This document shows positions 18,273 to 26,805 of a stretch of 64,000 nucleotides of DNA, piece by piece; position 1 is the first letter of the stretch; every line of letters starts with the position of its first letter. Source of the DNA: Chitinophagales bacterium (GTDB lineage Bacteria > Bacteroidota > Bacteroidia > Chitinophagales > UBA10324); assembly GCA_019694975.1 (NCBI GenBank), contig JAIBAY010000002.1:62001-126000 (forward strand), given 5' to 3'. The notes beneath the pieces were generated by a model. That model did not search any database, had not been told where the DNA came from, and saw only the letters and a program-made list of their open reading frames with translations. Both the position numbers and the translations under genes were made by a program.

Positions 18273-18498
18273 TTTTCAAAAAATTTCAGCAAGTGCCCGT
18301 CAAATACGTTGCCATGAGGTATTATTCATACATCAATCGGCAATTTTGGCGGTGATTTTTAATTTAAATAGACTTTATGTCTATGTTATAAACAGGATGA
18401 TGTAGTACAATGGCTCTCACATAAACAGACTTATCCAGCCTTCAGAAAATTGCCGGCATACATCAACCGCAGCAAAAAAATTACTGTCGATCATTACT

Positions 18499-18506
18499 TA
18501 CTTTCG
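18499..18506 (+). promoter_or_regulatory. Candidate -7 box for queG
   Basis: TACTTTCG matches TAnnTTTG with one mismatch and lies 46 bases before the TTG start. Confidence 0.35.
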
Positions 18507-18551
18507 CGGGAACCTTGCTGAAAATAATTCCCTTCATTAAGTTAGCCGGCC

Positions 18552-19487
18552 TTGAATATCACGCAACGTACCACACTGATCAGGAATGAGGCTGCACGCC
18601 TCGGCTTTGATTATTGCGGTATCTCCAAAGCAGAAAAACTCGACGATGATGCACGAAGGCTGGAGAACTGGCTGAACAAGGGAATGCATGGCAAGATGAA
18701 ATACATGGAAAATCATTTTGACATGCGGGTGGATCCCTGCAAACTGGTTCCCGGCGCAAAATCAGTAATCTCTTTGCTGTATAACTATTACAATGATGAT
18801 ACACATCTGAACAAAACGATTCCAAAAATTTCCATGTATGCTTTAGGTAAAGATTATCACGGTGTAATCAAAGCAAAATTGCATGAGCTGTTGCACAACA
18901 TAATTGCGCAGGCTGGCAGTATAAATGCCCGTGTTTTTGTGGATTCAGGGCCGGTACTGGAACGAACGTGGGCAGCGAGAAGCGGCCTGGGCTGGATTGG
19001 TAAGAATGGTAACCTGATCAATAAAAGCCATGGTTCCTTTTATTTTCTAGCCGAAATAATTCTTGATCTTGACCTGCTACCGGATGCTCCAATTCGTGAT
19101 TATTGCGGCACCTGCACGAAATGCATTGATGCATGCCCAACGGATGCCATCAGGGAGAACAAAGTGGTAGATGGCAGTAAATGTATTTCCTATTTCACGA
19201 TTGAATTGCGTGAGGCGATTCCCCTTGAAATGAAAGGGAAATTTGAGGATTGGATGTTCGGTTGTGATATTTGCCAGGATAGCTGCCCATGGAATCGATT
19301 TGCTGCGCCGCATCATGAAAACCAGTTTCTTCCTTCTCCGTCGCTGCTGTCGATGAAAAAAAATGACTGGGTCGAGCTCACGGAAGAAATTTATCGCAAA
19401 CTATTCCGCGATTCAGCAGTCAGCCGCCCAAAATTTGAAGGACTGCGCAGAAACATATCATTTCTGGAGGAAGAAGGTTTCCATTAA
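18552..19487 (+). CDS. queG: Epoxyqueuosine reductase QueG
   Basis: The enzyme reduces epoxyqueuosine to queuosine in the wobble position of GUN tRNAs, using cobalamin and two [4Fe-4S] clusters. The sequence shows the N-terminal domain ([13 protein letters not shown]), the cobalamin-region motif [14 protein letters not shown] and two ferredoxin clusters, [12 protein letters not shown] and [10 protein letters not shown], at about residues 184-250. The start must be the TTG at 18552: an in-frame TAG lies at 18543-18545, there is no upstream ATG, and the N-terminal family residues are in place. At 311 residues it is shorter than E. coli QueG (379), lacking the C-terminal HEAT-like repeats, as is common in Bacteroidota. 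Confidence 0.93.
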   Translation: MNITQRTTLIRNEAARLGFDYCGISKAEKLDDDARRLENWLNKGMHGKMKYMENHFDMRVDPCKLVPGAKSVISLLYNYYNDDTHLNKTIPKISMYALGKDYHGVIKAKLHELLHNIIAQAGSINARVFVDSGPVLERTWAARSGLGWIGKNGNLINKSHGSFYFLAEIILDLDLLPDAPIRDYCGTCTKCIDACPTDAIRENKVVDGSKCISYFTIELREAIPLEMKGKFEDWMFGCDICQDSCPWNRFAAPHHENQFLPSPSLLSMKKNDWVELTEEIYRKLFRDSAVSRPKFEGLRRNISFLEEEGFH

Positions 19488-19529
19488 TTTTGAAATATTT
19501 AAAACAGGGTTGGTAATACTGGAGGTCAT

Positions 19530-20429
19530 TTGAATGGAAAGAAAAATATGAAGACATACATTCTACTCTTTGTAATCCTGCTTACAGGCTTCCTGCCACA
19601 TCGCAGCAAAGGGCAAAATTCCATGCTGGTTATAGAAGCAGATTCAACAATAGACTGTAAGGTGTTTGAACCAATCCTCAATATTACGGACCTGTTAAAT
19701 CATCCGGCAGGAAAAAACTTCGCCAATTTTGATTTTACCAATGACAATGTGGCTGACCTCGAATTCAGTGTCGATGCCTATATCGCACCGATGTCAATCA
19801 GCAACGGCACGGCCAATGCCTATTCCTTTCACAACAACCTTGAGTTTGCATGTGACACCTATTATTATGCATGGCCTGACACTTTTGCTATCGGAGATAC
19901 GCTTCAGCAAGCAAGCAAAGAAATTGCCTGGACCTCACGGCTGCAATGGCCGGATTATCCTTTTAATCTGCGATATGTAATAACCGGCAATGGAGGTAAC
20001 GGTGGTACAGGTTTATGGCAAGACACTGGTTTTCACTACCTGGCCTTTCGTTTCATTGCGCCAACGGATACATTGTATGGCTACTTCAAAATGTCAGTAG
20101 ATGTTTCAGCCGGCAGCAGCCGCATTTCTGTTGCATCACTTTGCTTTCAGGGCAACTTTAAATACCTTTCTGGTGTAGAGGATCTGCAAGAATCAACAAC
20201 AGATTTTATACTATCTCCAAATCCGGCTTATACTTCATTTTTAATCAGCTTTGCGCAAAAAGGAAATTATACGGCACGCATACAGAATGTATTTGGCGAC
20301 ATGCTTAAAGTGTTTCAGTTTTCCAATACATACACTGCAGATATTTCAGATCTGCCGGACGGAATTTATTATGTAACGCTTGAGAGAGCGGGTAAAAAAC
20401 TTTCTGCCGCGAAATTAATAAAGCAGTAA
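19530..20429 (+). CDS. Secreted T9SS-sorted protein of unknown function
   Basis: The 299-residue protein has a signal peptide (MKTYILLFVILLTGFLPHRSKGQ), a beta-rich domain of about 190 residues without a family I recognise (it contains NFDFTNDNVADLEFSV and FHYLAFRF), and a T9SS type A tail from about 215 (LSPNPAYTSFLISF ... LPDGIYYVTL). The phrase DFTNDNVADLEF resembles the layout of Bacteroidota exported 'hypothetical' proteins with concanavalin-like folds. A strong GGAGG at 19521-19525 sits four bases before a TTG at 19530, favouring that start; the ATG at 19548 is the alternative and still leaves an intact signal peptide. Confidence 0.65.
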   Translation: MNGKKNMKTYILLFVILLTGFLPHRSKGQNSMLVIEADSTIDCKVFEPILNITDLLNHPAGKNFANFDFTNDNVADLEFSVDAYIAPMSISNGTANAYSFHNNLEFACDTYYYAWPDTFAIGDTLQQASKEIAWTSRLQWPDYPFNLRYVITGNGGNGGTGLWQDTGFHYLAFRFIAPTDTLYGYFKMSVDVSAGSSRISVASLCFQGNFKYLSGVEDLQESTTDFILSPNPAYTSFLISFAQKGNYTARIQNVFGDMLKVFQFSNTYTADISDLPDGIYYVTLERAGKKLSAAKLIKQ

Positions 20430-20435
20430 GAGCGG

Positions 20436-21017
20436 TTAATGTATGCGTTCACCGCGTATTTCCAGCGATTTCATTATTTCCTTTTCCGCCTCCAGCATCT
20501 CGCGCCACCGTTCATTCACCACCTTTGCCGGCATATACTTTTTTGCCAGCTTCATAAAAAGTGTGTAATGCCCGGCTTCTGACTCCATAAAAATGCGGTA
20601 AAATTTACGCAACTCCGGCTGTGGCAGATTCTCGGATAATATTCTGAACCGCTCGCAACTCCTTGCTTCAATTAAAGCCGAAACCAATAATTTATCCATC
20701 AGCTGACGTTCCACCCTGTCACCCGTTCGAATCAATTTTCTTAACGCAATAACATATTCGTCCTTGCGTTGCTTTCCTAGTTTCAGCTTCCTCTTTTTAA
20801 GTTCCGATATCACCATCCTGAAATGTGCCCACTCTTCAGTCACGATGGGCGCCAGCTGTTTCACCAACTCTTCACGGTCAGGATAATTCTGAATCAGGGA
20901 TATACAGGTTGATGTTGCTTTCTGCTCGCAATATGCATGATCGGTCAGAATTTCCTCCAATGAAAGAGATGCAAGGTCGGCCCAACGGGGATCGGTAGGA
21001 AGTTTAAGTCTGAACAT
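20436..21017 (-). CDS. miaE: tRNA-(ms2io6A)-hydroxylase-like protein MiaE
   Basis: The ~193-residue four-helix diiron protein belongs to the ferritin-like MiaE family, which hydroxylates 2-methylthio-N6-isopentenyladenosine-37 in tRNA. The expected ligands are visible: E in HAYCEQKA, E and H in EEWAHFRM, E in LIEARSCERF and E/H in ESEAGHY. The start is the ATG at 21017, because the -7 box at 21024-21031 overlaps the more distal ATG at 21038, which would not be transcribed. The transcript would be almost leaderless. In Bacteroidota this family is widespread and the exact modification is inferred from homology. It is convergent with the T9SS gene, six bases apart. Confidence 0.88.
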   Translation of the reverse strand: MFRLKLPTDPRWADLASLSLEEILTDHAYCEQKATSTCISLIQNYPDREELVKQLAPIVTEEWAHFRMVISELKKRKLKLGKQRKDEYVIALRKLIRTGDRVERQLMDKLLVSALIEARSCERFRILSENLPQPELRKFYRIFMESEAGHYTLFMKLAKKYMPAKVVNERWREMLEAEKEIMKSLEIRGERIH

Positions 21018-21023
21018 TTTATG

Positions 21024-21031
21024 CAAAGATA
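21024..21031 (-). promoter_or_regulatory. -7 box for miaE, implying a near-leaderless mRNA
   Basis: CAAAGATA reads TATCTTTG on the minus strand, a full consensus match. It ends only six bases upstream of the ATG at 21017. Confidence 0.5.
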
Positions 21032-21189
21032 AGATCATATACAGCGAATTGACAACTGCATATCATGGTGCTAAGGTGTTGTTAATTTATAGTCGTAACC
21101 GGATAGTTGAAGAAGGATAAGGCCGGCAATCATTTGCAAAACCGGTATTGCATTTCCGATTATGACGCTGAATACACATTTTTACAGGG

Positions 21190-22191
21190 ATGAAAATTCT
21201 GATAATCCGGTTCAGTTCCATTGGTGATATCGTACTGACCACGCCCGTTATCCGCTGCTTAAAGAAGCAATTGCCCGGGGCAGAAATTCATTATCTCACG
21301 AAATCAGCGTACAGAGATATTATTGAAGCCAATCCTTACCTCACACGGAGGTTCTATCTTGATAATAATTTCGGCACCATTATTCAGCAACTGAAAAACG
21401 AGCGCTATGACTTTATTGCTGACCTGCATACCAGCCTGCGTTCGCTGCTTGTGAGGCTTCAGTTGTGGCGGCCGTCGAATACTTTCAATAAACTCAACTT
21501 TGAGAAGTGGCTGCTCGTAAATTTGAAATGGAATGTGCTGCCTGATGTACACATCGTTGACCGTTACCTTGAACCGGTAAGAATGCTTAGCGTAAAGAAT
21601 GACGGCAAAGGGCTGGATTATTTTATTCCTGCAAAAGAAGTTTACCCCATCAGTTCATTGCCCTTGACGCATCTTCACGGCTACATTGCCCTGGTGATTG
21701 GCGCCAAACATGCCACGAAAAAACTACCCTTTGAAAAACTGCATCGAATATGCAGCCTGTTGTCCCTGCCCATTGTCTTGCTGGGTGGCCCTGAAGATGC
21801 GGCGGAGGGAGAAAGATTAGCGCAAACTGATCCCGTAAAAATTTACAACAGCTGCGGAAAGCTTTCGCTCAATCAATCCGCATCGCTGCTGCAGCAATCG
21901 AAATTGGTTATCACCCATGATACCGGCCTGATGCATATTGCAGCCGCTTTCAGAAAAAAGATCATATCGATCTGGGGAAATACCATTCCGGAATTTGGCA
22001 TGTCCCCCTATTTCGGCTCTGGTAAAGTGAATCATCTTGCGCTGGAGGTGAAAAACCTTTCCTGCCGCCCGTGTTCCAAAATCGGATATGATCAATGCCC
22101 GAAAGGACATTTCAAATGCATGACGCAAATCGAGGAAAGTGCAATCACAACAGCATTCAGTAATTTACTGCATGGGCATGCAGGTCAGTAA
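21190..22191 (+). CDS. Family 9 glycosyltransferase (heptosyltransferase-like)
   Basis: The 333-residue GT-B protein begins with the family 9 signature MKILIIRFSSIGDIVLTTPVIRCL. In the C-terminal half it has the donor-binding region VLLGGPEDAAEGERL, then SLLQQSKLVITHDTGLMHIAAAF and CRPCSKIGYDQCP. These match WaaF/WaaC/RfaF-like ADP-heptose:LPS heptosyltransferases, which build the inner core on the cytosolic face of the inner membrane. Whether this enzyme uses ADP-heptose or the GDP-heptose made by the operon at 33.3-36.3 kb cannot be read from sequence. The last seven bases overlap the convergent DUF4294 gene. Confidence 0.88.
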   Translation: MKILIIRFSSIGDIVLTTPVIRCLKKQLPGAEIHYLTKSAYRDIIEANPYLTRRFYLDNNFGTIIQQLKNERYDFIADLHTSLRSLLVRLQLWRPSNTFNKLNFEKWLLVNLKWNVLPDVHIVDRYLEPVRMLSVKNDGKGLDYFIPAKEVYPISSLPLTHLHGYIALVIGAKHATKKLPFEKLHRICSLLSLPIVLLGGPEDAAEGERLAQTDPVKIYNSCGKLSLNQSASLLQQSKLVITHDTGLMHIAAAFRKKIISIWGNTIPEFGMSPYFGSGKVNHLALEVKNLSCRPCSKIGYDQCPKGHFKCMTQIEESAITTAFSNLLHGHAGQ

Positions 22192-22751
22192 TTACCTTCT
22201 ATGGACCTTACAATAAACTCTATATCTTTTTCCTGTTGCGGATCATATTCATAGCGCAGGCTATATCCTAAAAACTGGCTCATCTTATTCCAATAGAAAG
22301 CAGAAAGCGGATTTTTAAATTCACGGATCAGGTCGTACACACTGTTACCTGTTTCCCGTGCCACCAGTTTGCATAATATCTCGCCCTGCGTAATCGTAAG
22401 ATTCTTGAGTTCGCCCTCGAACAAAACATTGAGTTCTTCTTCCTTCTGCTTAATAAACCGTTTGCGTTCCTTTCGCTTGTCCATAGATGCCATTGCAGCA
22501 TTCACCTCATTAAAAATTCCGCCCGCTTCTTTGGCAAACGGATAAACGACCAGTACGTTACGTTTCAACGCATTAAACCTCGACTGGTCCTCGCCGCTCT
22601 TAAAAATCCTTTTTGAAACTACCACCACATCCTGCAGCTGATATGCAGGAAAAGTATCTCTTCCCACTACCACAGCCGGCAGCAACATGCCTGTTTGCGC
22701 ATGGATAGTTAAGGGAAGCATAAATAAAACAAACAATGCCCTGTTTTTCAT
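22185..22751 (-). CDS. DUF4294 domain exported protein
   Basis: The ~188-residue protein has a signal peptide from the ATG at 22751 (MKNRALFVLFMLPLTIHAQ) and a DUF4294 domain with VVVVSKRIFKS, NVLVVYPFAKEAG and the C-terminal GYSLRYEYDPQ. The middle is highly charged and probably helical (MDKRKERKRFIKQKEEELNV). The family is confined largely to Bacteroidota and has no assigned function. The C-terminal portion TQGEILCKLVARETGNSVYDLI is well conserved in my recollection of the family. The 3' end overlaps the convergent glycosyltransferase by seven bases. An ATG at 22769 is possible but would add six residues before the signal peptide. Confidence 0.8.
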   Translation of the reverse strand: MKNRALFVLFMLPLTIHAQTGMLLPAVVVGRDTFPAYQLQDVVVVSKRIFKSGEDQSRFNALKRNVLVVYPFAKEAGGIFNEVNAAMASMDKRKERKRFIKQKEEELNVLFEGELKNLTITQGEILCKLVARETGNSVYDLIREFKNPLSAFYWNKMSQFLGYSLRYEYDPQQEKDIEFIVRSIEGNY

Positions 22752-22888
22752 TACACCGAATTGTGACATACAGTTGGTTTCAACTTCCGTTCCAAAAGTG
22801 CATCTGCTCCTAACTAAACAAATGGCCGGTTATTGTGAATGCTGTTGAAAAGTTGCAAAACCGGTTAGCAAATAAGCCTTAAATATCC

Positions 22889-22896
22889 TACTTTTG
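22889..22896 (+). promoter_or_regulatory. -7 box for the small lipoprotein pair
   Basis: TACTTTTG is a full match to TAnnTTTG, 25 bases before the first lipoprotein ATG. A weak TTAG lies about 20 bases upstream of it. Confidence 0.5.
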
Positions 22897-22921
22897 TACT
22901 CAAATTTTAAACTCCACCAAA

Positions 22922-23173
22922 ATGAAAAGACTTTATTTCCTCCTTGCGGGAGGGTTTATTCTGACACTTGCAACGGCAGGTTGCCAGCAAGGTCCTAAGC
23001 CTATGGATGCAGCCGCGATGGCGGTTAAAGCAGATTCTGTGGCCCGGTCGCAGATGCAGGCAGTTGCTGAAACAGCTATGAGTGAATGTGCCAACAATGA
23101 GGCCATCATGGTGCAGATGAAAGCTGATTCGCTCTACAATTCTGCCGTCGAAGCCATGAGTGCCAAAAAGTAA
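22922..23173 (+). CDS. Small lipoprotein, paralogue of the next gene
   Basis: The 83-residue protein has a lipoprotein signal (FILTLATAGC, lipidation at C21). The short mature region is rich in Ala, Met and Asp and predicted to be helical (MDAAAMAVKADSVARSQMQAVAE ... MSECANNEAIMVQMKADSLYNSAVEAM). It contains the pattern C-x2-N-x-x-x-M-x-Q-x-K-A-D-S, which recurs in the downstream lipoprotein. I do not recognise a family. The two genes are 38 bases apart, share one promoter and probably arose by duplication; the second gained a long repetitive tail. A periplasmic or surface helical protein is the most that can be said. Confidence 0.7.
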   Translation: MKRLYFLLAGGFILTLATAGCQQGPKPMDAAAMAVKADSVARSQMQAVAETAMSECANNEAIMVQMKADSLYNSAVEAMSAKK

Positions 23174-23211
23174 CCACATCAACCGATCTCACAACATTCA
23201 AATTCCAAAAA

Positions 23212-23640
23212 ATGAAAAAACTGCTTTTAATATTCTCGTCAGGATTGATGGTTGCACTGGCTTTGCAAAGCTGCAATCAACCAAAAGCTGATGTTGTCAA
23301 AGAAATGGCTATGATTGATTCAATGGCTAATGCTAAAATTACAGCCTACCGCGATTCGCTGAACATCGTATGTATGAACAATATCATGGTGCTTGCACAG
23401 GCAAAAGCCGATTCGATGATGACGGCAGCCATGAAAAAGACATCTTCTGGATCAAAGCCCAAGCCTAAACCTGTTGCTAACCCGGCCAAACCCACGGTGT
23501 CGAACAGGCCAGGAACAACTGAAGCCGCGAAACCAACAGTTACCAATCGTCCGGGAACAACTGATGCTGCAAAACCATCCGTTTCCAACCGCCCTGGCGC
23601 AACCAATCAACCGGCTACTGTTACGCCGCCTAAGTTTTAA
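23212..23640 (+). CDS. Lipoprotein with basic, proline-rich triple-repeat tail
   Basis: The 142-residue protein has a lipobox ending at C21 (LALQSC), a helical domain (residues 25-75) similar to the upstream lipoprotein (MIDSMANAKITAYRDS ... CMNNIMVLAQAKADSMM), and a low-complexity tail. The tail starts with SKPKPKPVANPAKP and then repeats a 13-residue unit three times: KPTVSNRPGTTEA, KPTVTNRPGTTDA and KPSVSNRPGATNQ. Basic proline/threonine tails of this type often span or bind peptidoglycan, but that is inference. It ends at a terminator and is probably translated from a two-gene message. Confidence 0.7.
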   Translation: MKKLLLIFSSGLMVALALQSCNQPKADVVKEMAMIDSMANAKITAYRDSLNIVCMNNIMVLAQAKADSMMTAAMKKTSSGSKPKPKPVANPAKPTVSNRPGTTEAAKPTVTNRPGTTDAAKPSVSNRPGATNQPATVTPPKF

Positions 23641-23663
23641 GCTTAGTTAATCTGCTTTTATTC

Positions 23664-23699
23664 AAAAAAACCATTCCTCTGCGGGAGTGGTTTTTTTTT
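23664..23699 (+). terminator. Rho-independent terminator of the lipoprotein pair
   Basis: ACCATTCC pairs with GGAGTGGT (one G-T pair) around a CTGCG-type loop, with an A-tract before and a nine-base T-tract after. Confidence 0.8.
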
Positions 23700-23984
23700 G
23701 CACTTATTTTAACAGGCAGGAACTTGCCCTCGGCGGCAAACAGTATTGAGCAGTGTTGCACGCTGGTTTTGAGTCAGTCCTTCACTGACAGGCATTACCG
23801 GGTTAGCATTCTTAATGATGAATGAAATACTGCTTCATGAAATGCCGGAGACAACTGATTGAAGCAACAGGATCTGATTTGAATCCGTTGTCGGTGTATT
23901 TTTCTTAGAAGTACAGGATATTCCGGGCCTCTTCCCTAGCTGATTCAACGGGAACTTCTGACGTTATCATTCTGAAAGAGGTCA
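23700..23984. other. Intergenic region, no gene seen
   Basis: The region lies between the lipoprotein terminator and the convergent EGF-like lipoprotein gene. I see no coding frame, strong hairpin or promoter box in it. Confidence 0.4.
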
Positions 23985-24497
23985 TTACTTTTGCCAGACG
24001 GAATTACTGCAATTATTGGCAATGCCGCCTGATGAAACAATAGTATAGTTCCATATAATAGTAGACCCGCTGCTGAATATGCCGGCCCCTGAAACAGAAC
24101 GGCCGTCATAATCCGGGCTTTGAATAGGAATCTCGATATTATCACCGGATATAACTGCAATTACAAGGTTCCCGAAATCTCCATTGAAGTTGGCGATTGC
24201 AACTCTTGTGACACTTGTATCTACAGCACTCATATTTACCGTATAGTGCGCATTGCCGGTTACACTGCAATTGTCGGAAACATTATAAGTACCAAGAAAC
24301 TTCTCCCGCACTTCAAGGCTGCAGTCATCCCCTTCAAATCCGGGAGTGCAGCCGCAAATGCCATCCACACAAATAGCACCGTTATAGCAAATAATTTTTT
24401 TGCATTTATCTGCGCAGGATGCAAGGAGCAAAATGGAAGCCGTCAACATAAGTAAACAGGTAAAAGCCAGCCATTTCTTAAGGTAAACCAACTTCAA
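23985..24497 (-). CDS. EGF-like domain lipoprotein (first of a pair)
   Basis: The 170-residue protein has a lipoprotein signal with lipobox LLASC. A six-cysteine EGF-like module (about residues 28-59) follows immediately: CADKC, IICYNGAICVDGICGC and PGFEGDDC, matching the C-x-C-x(n)-G-F-x-G-x-x-C end of EGF repeats. The remaining ~110 residues form a beta-rich domain starting EKFLGTYNVSDNCS and ending NNCSNSVWQK. A paralogue with the same layout lies 165 bases upstream on the same strand. Such 'calcium-binding EGF-like domain' lipoproteins are common in Bacteroidota, but the beta domain's function is unknown. Acidic residues soon after the lipid Cys could act as a surface export signal. Confidence 0.75.
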   Translation of the reverse strand: MKLVYLKKWLAFTCLLMLTASILLLASCADKCKKIICYNGAICVDGICGCTPGFEGDDCSLEVREKFLGTYNVSDNCSVTGNAHYTVNMSAVDTSVTRVAIANFNGDFGNLVIAVISGDNIEIPIQSPDYDGRSVSGAGIFSSGSTIIWNYTIVSSGGIANNCSNSVWQK

Positions 24498-24610
24498 TTT
24501 GTGTATATTAATTGGATTAGCAAATGTGGAAAATCTTGACGGAAATGAGGTGTTTTATTTACTGCCCTTTCAAAGATAGTCTTTGAACTTGATCGGCTTA
24601 TAAAAAGACA

Positions 24611-24640
24611 AAAAAAAACCAGCCTTGCTGAAGGCTGGTT
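24611..24640 (-). terminator. Rho-independent terminator downstream of the second EGF-like lipoprotein gene
   Basis: AACCAGCCTT (24617-24626) pairs perfectly with AAGGCTGGTT (24631-24640) around a four-base loop. The plus-strand A-tract at 24611-24618 supplies the U-tract on the minus strand. Confidence 0.85.
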
Positions 24641-24661
24641 TATTAAAAATAAAATTAAAGT

Positions 24662-25162
24662 TTATTGCAGATCCCAGGTGGATGTGCAATTATCAGAATT
24701 CACACCATCATTGGCAGTGTAAGTAAACTGAATTTGTGTGGCCGAACTGTTCAGCACGCCTGAACCACTTACGTTAACGCCTCCAAGGCTCTGACTGGGA
24801 ACAGTCACATTGCTTCCATCAACGGTTGCCGTAGCAGTAAGCGTCGAACCGAAACCACCAAAGTTGGTAATAATCAATCCATTAACGGTTGTAGATGAAG
24901 CGGCAATTGTTGAATTGTACTGGTAAGTTCCCGATGAACAAACATCAATAGCGGAATAGCTTCCTACAAACTTTGTTACACTCTTAGTGCTGCAGTCTGT
25001 GCCTTCATAGCCAAGATCGCATGCACACGTACCGCTAACGCAATCACCATTAACGCAAACTACATCCTTACATGGATCGTCAGTACAGGAATTAAAAAAT
25101 AATACGGTTACTAAGGCGATCATGGATAAAAATGAAGCGCCGATGATTGAGATTTTTTTCAT
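24662..25162 (-). CDS. EGF-like domain lipoprotein (second of a pair)
   Basis: The 166-residue protein shares its layout with its neighbour: lipobox FFNSC, then CTDDPC with acidic residues right after the lipidated Cys (a candidate Bacteroidota surface-export signal), an EGF-like module (VVCVNGDCVSGTCACDLGYEGTDC), and a beta-rich C-terminal domain (KFVGSYSAIDVCSSGTYQY ... NCTSTWDLQ). Two Cys in the C-domain are placed as in the paralogue, suggesting a conserved disulfide. It has its own promoter and terminator, so the two genes are separately regulated. The C-domain family is not one I can name. Confidence 0.75.
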   Translation of the reverse strand: MKKISIIGASFLSMIALVTVLFFNSCTDDPCKDVVCVNGDCVSGTCACDLGYEGTDCSTKSVTKFVGSYSAIDVCSSGTYQYNSTIAASSTTVNGLIITNFGGFGSTLTATATVDGSNVTVPSQSLGGVNVSGSGVLNSSATQIQFTYTANDGVNSDNCTSTWDLQ

Positions 25163-25208
25163 AACAAAGTTGAATTTGGTTTTTTTGTTTTCTAAGAAAT
25201 TTTCGGGG

Positions 25209-25239
25209 CAAATATAAATGTATTACTTTGAATAGACAA
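25209..25239 (-). promoter_or_regulatory. Promoter for the second EGF-like lipoprotein gene
   Basis: CAAATATA (25209-25216) reads TATATTTG on the minus strand, a full -7 match. CAA at 25237-25239 sits 20 bases further, consistent with a -33 TTG. Confidence 0.5.
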
Positions 25240-25445
25240 CCTGTCCGGCAAAAGGGTTGTACACAGCTGAACTTTACCTTAATTTCCATGACAGTCAATG
25301 ATACCAACTGGTCATATTGGAATTTTATGTATTCGTTCCGGCTCATAATATATTCCCGGCCAGGCTGGGTTCAGCGAATGTCCTGGAATTTCTATCTTAA
25401 CAGGATTCATCCGCCCGGTATTTATTAATGAGTTGCTCATAAATC

Positions 25446-26783
25446 ATGCTTCCTGAAGTATTATCCTTTATCGCAAAACACAAACTCTTTGCGCCCAAAG
25501 AACCGGTACTGCTGGCGGTCAGCGGTGGCGTGGACTCCACGGTTCTGGCTTACCTTTTCAAGGCGGCCGGCTTCAGGTTTGCGCTTGCGCACATCAATTT
25601 TCGCTTAAGGGCTGAAGATTCGGAAGCAGATGAGCATTTTGTCAAAAACCTTGCACAGGAGATGTCCGTACCCTTTTTCTCCACTGCATTTGATACACAG
25701 CAAATAGCCAGCGAAAGAAAAATTTCCATCCAGATGGCAGCGCGGGAGTTGCGTTACGAATGGCTGGAACAGGTGAGGCGGGAAAATGGTTATCATTTTA
25801 TCGCCACAGCACATCATTGCGATGATCAGGTAGAAACGGTGATGCTGAACATGTTCAGGGGCACGGGCATTCATGGATTGCAGGGCATCAAAGCAAAGCA
25901 TGGAAAAGTGATCAGGCCGATGCTGACCTGCTCCAAGAATGAGATCTTGTCGTTTGCGCGAAGTGAGCGCATTGCTTTCAGGGAAGATGCCTCCAATAAA
26001 AAGACGGACTATGACAGAAATAAAATCCGCCTGGAGATTATTCCTGCTATTGAGCAATTTTATCCGGCCTTTAAGTCCGTCTTTCAAGAAAATATATCGC
26101 GATGGAATGATGCAGGCCACTTATATGATGCGCAGGTAGGCCTGCAAAAAAAGAAGCTGATTGCTTACGGAAAGAACGAAGTTGTGATTTCCATACCGAG
26201 GCTACGACTGCAATCTGCCGCTGCTGCCATCTTATACGAAATACTGAAGGAATATGGGTTCTCGCCTGAGCAGTCTGCCTTTGTGCATGCGGCCTTTGAT
26301 GCACAACCCGGAAAGGTTTTCTATTCTTCAACGCATCGCATCCTGAAAGACCGGAATCAGCTTATTATCACTGCCAGGCAGGAAGAAAGTTCTACTGCAA
26401 TATATATTTCAGGACAGACCCGCAGCATTCGTACAGATGCATTTGAGCTTTTGATCAGTGTGCATCAGGCTGAGGGATTTAAGCTGCCAAAGGATCAACT
26501 TATAGCCTGCCTCAATTATGAAATGCTGCAGTTTCCATTGCTGATGCGCAAGTGGAAAACCGGAGACTACTTTTATCCTTTAGGTATGAAAAGCAAGAAG
26601 AAAAAAATAAGCGATTACCTGATCGATAAAAAAATGCCTTTGCATAAAAAAGAGCACGTCTGGGTAATTCAATCAGGTGACAGAATCGCCTGCATTATCG
26701 GTGAACGGATCGATGAACGATTTAAGGTGACCGCTGCTACCGGTAAAATATTGGTGCTAACACCTTCCATGAAAATCAATTGA
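25446..26783 (+). CDS. tilS: tRNA(Ile)-lysidine synthase TilS
   Basis: The 445-residue protein has the N-type ATP pyrophosphatase PP-loop SGGVDST (26-32), followed by LAHINFRLR, the catalytic-region motif TAHHCDDQVETVMLNMFRGTG and FREDASNKKTDYDRNKIR. These define TilS, which converts C34 of tRNA-Ile(CAU) to lysidine so that it reads AUA; the gene is essential in most bacteria. The C-terminal TilS_C domain (from about 360: LLMRKWKTGDYFYPLGMK ... KKKISDYLIDKKMP) is complete. The length is normal. No clear promoter box is seen upstream. Confidence 0.96.
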   Translation: MLPEVLSFIAKHKLFAPKEPVLLAVSGGVDSTVLAYLFKAAGFRFALAHINFRLRAEDSEADEHFVKNLAQEMSVPFFSTAFDTQQIASERKISIQMAARELRYEWLEQVRRENGYHFIATAHHCDDQVETVMLNMFRGTGIHGLQGIKAKHGKVIRPMLTCSKNEILSFARSERIAFREDASNKKTDYDRNKIRLEIIPAIEQFYPAFKSVFQENISRWNDAGHLYDAQVGLQKKKLIAYGKNEVVISIPRLRLQSAAAAILYEILKEYGFSPEQSAFVHAAFDAQPGKVFYSSTHRILKDRNQLIITARQEESSTAIYISGQTRSIRTDAFELLISVHQAEGFKLPKDQLIACLNYEMLQFPLLMRKWKTGDYFYPLGMKSKKKKISDYLIDKKMPLHKKEHVWVIQSGDRIACIIGERIDERFKVTAATGKILVLTPSMKIN

Positions 26784-26805
26784 CCGGCAGCTTACTAAAG
26801 TAGAA

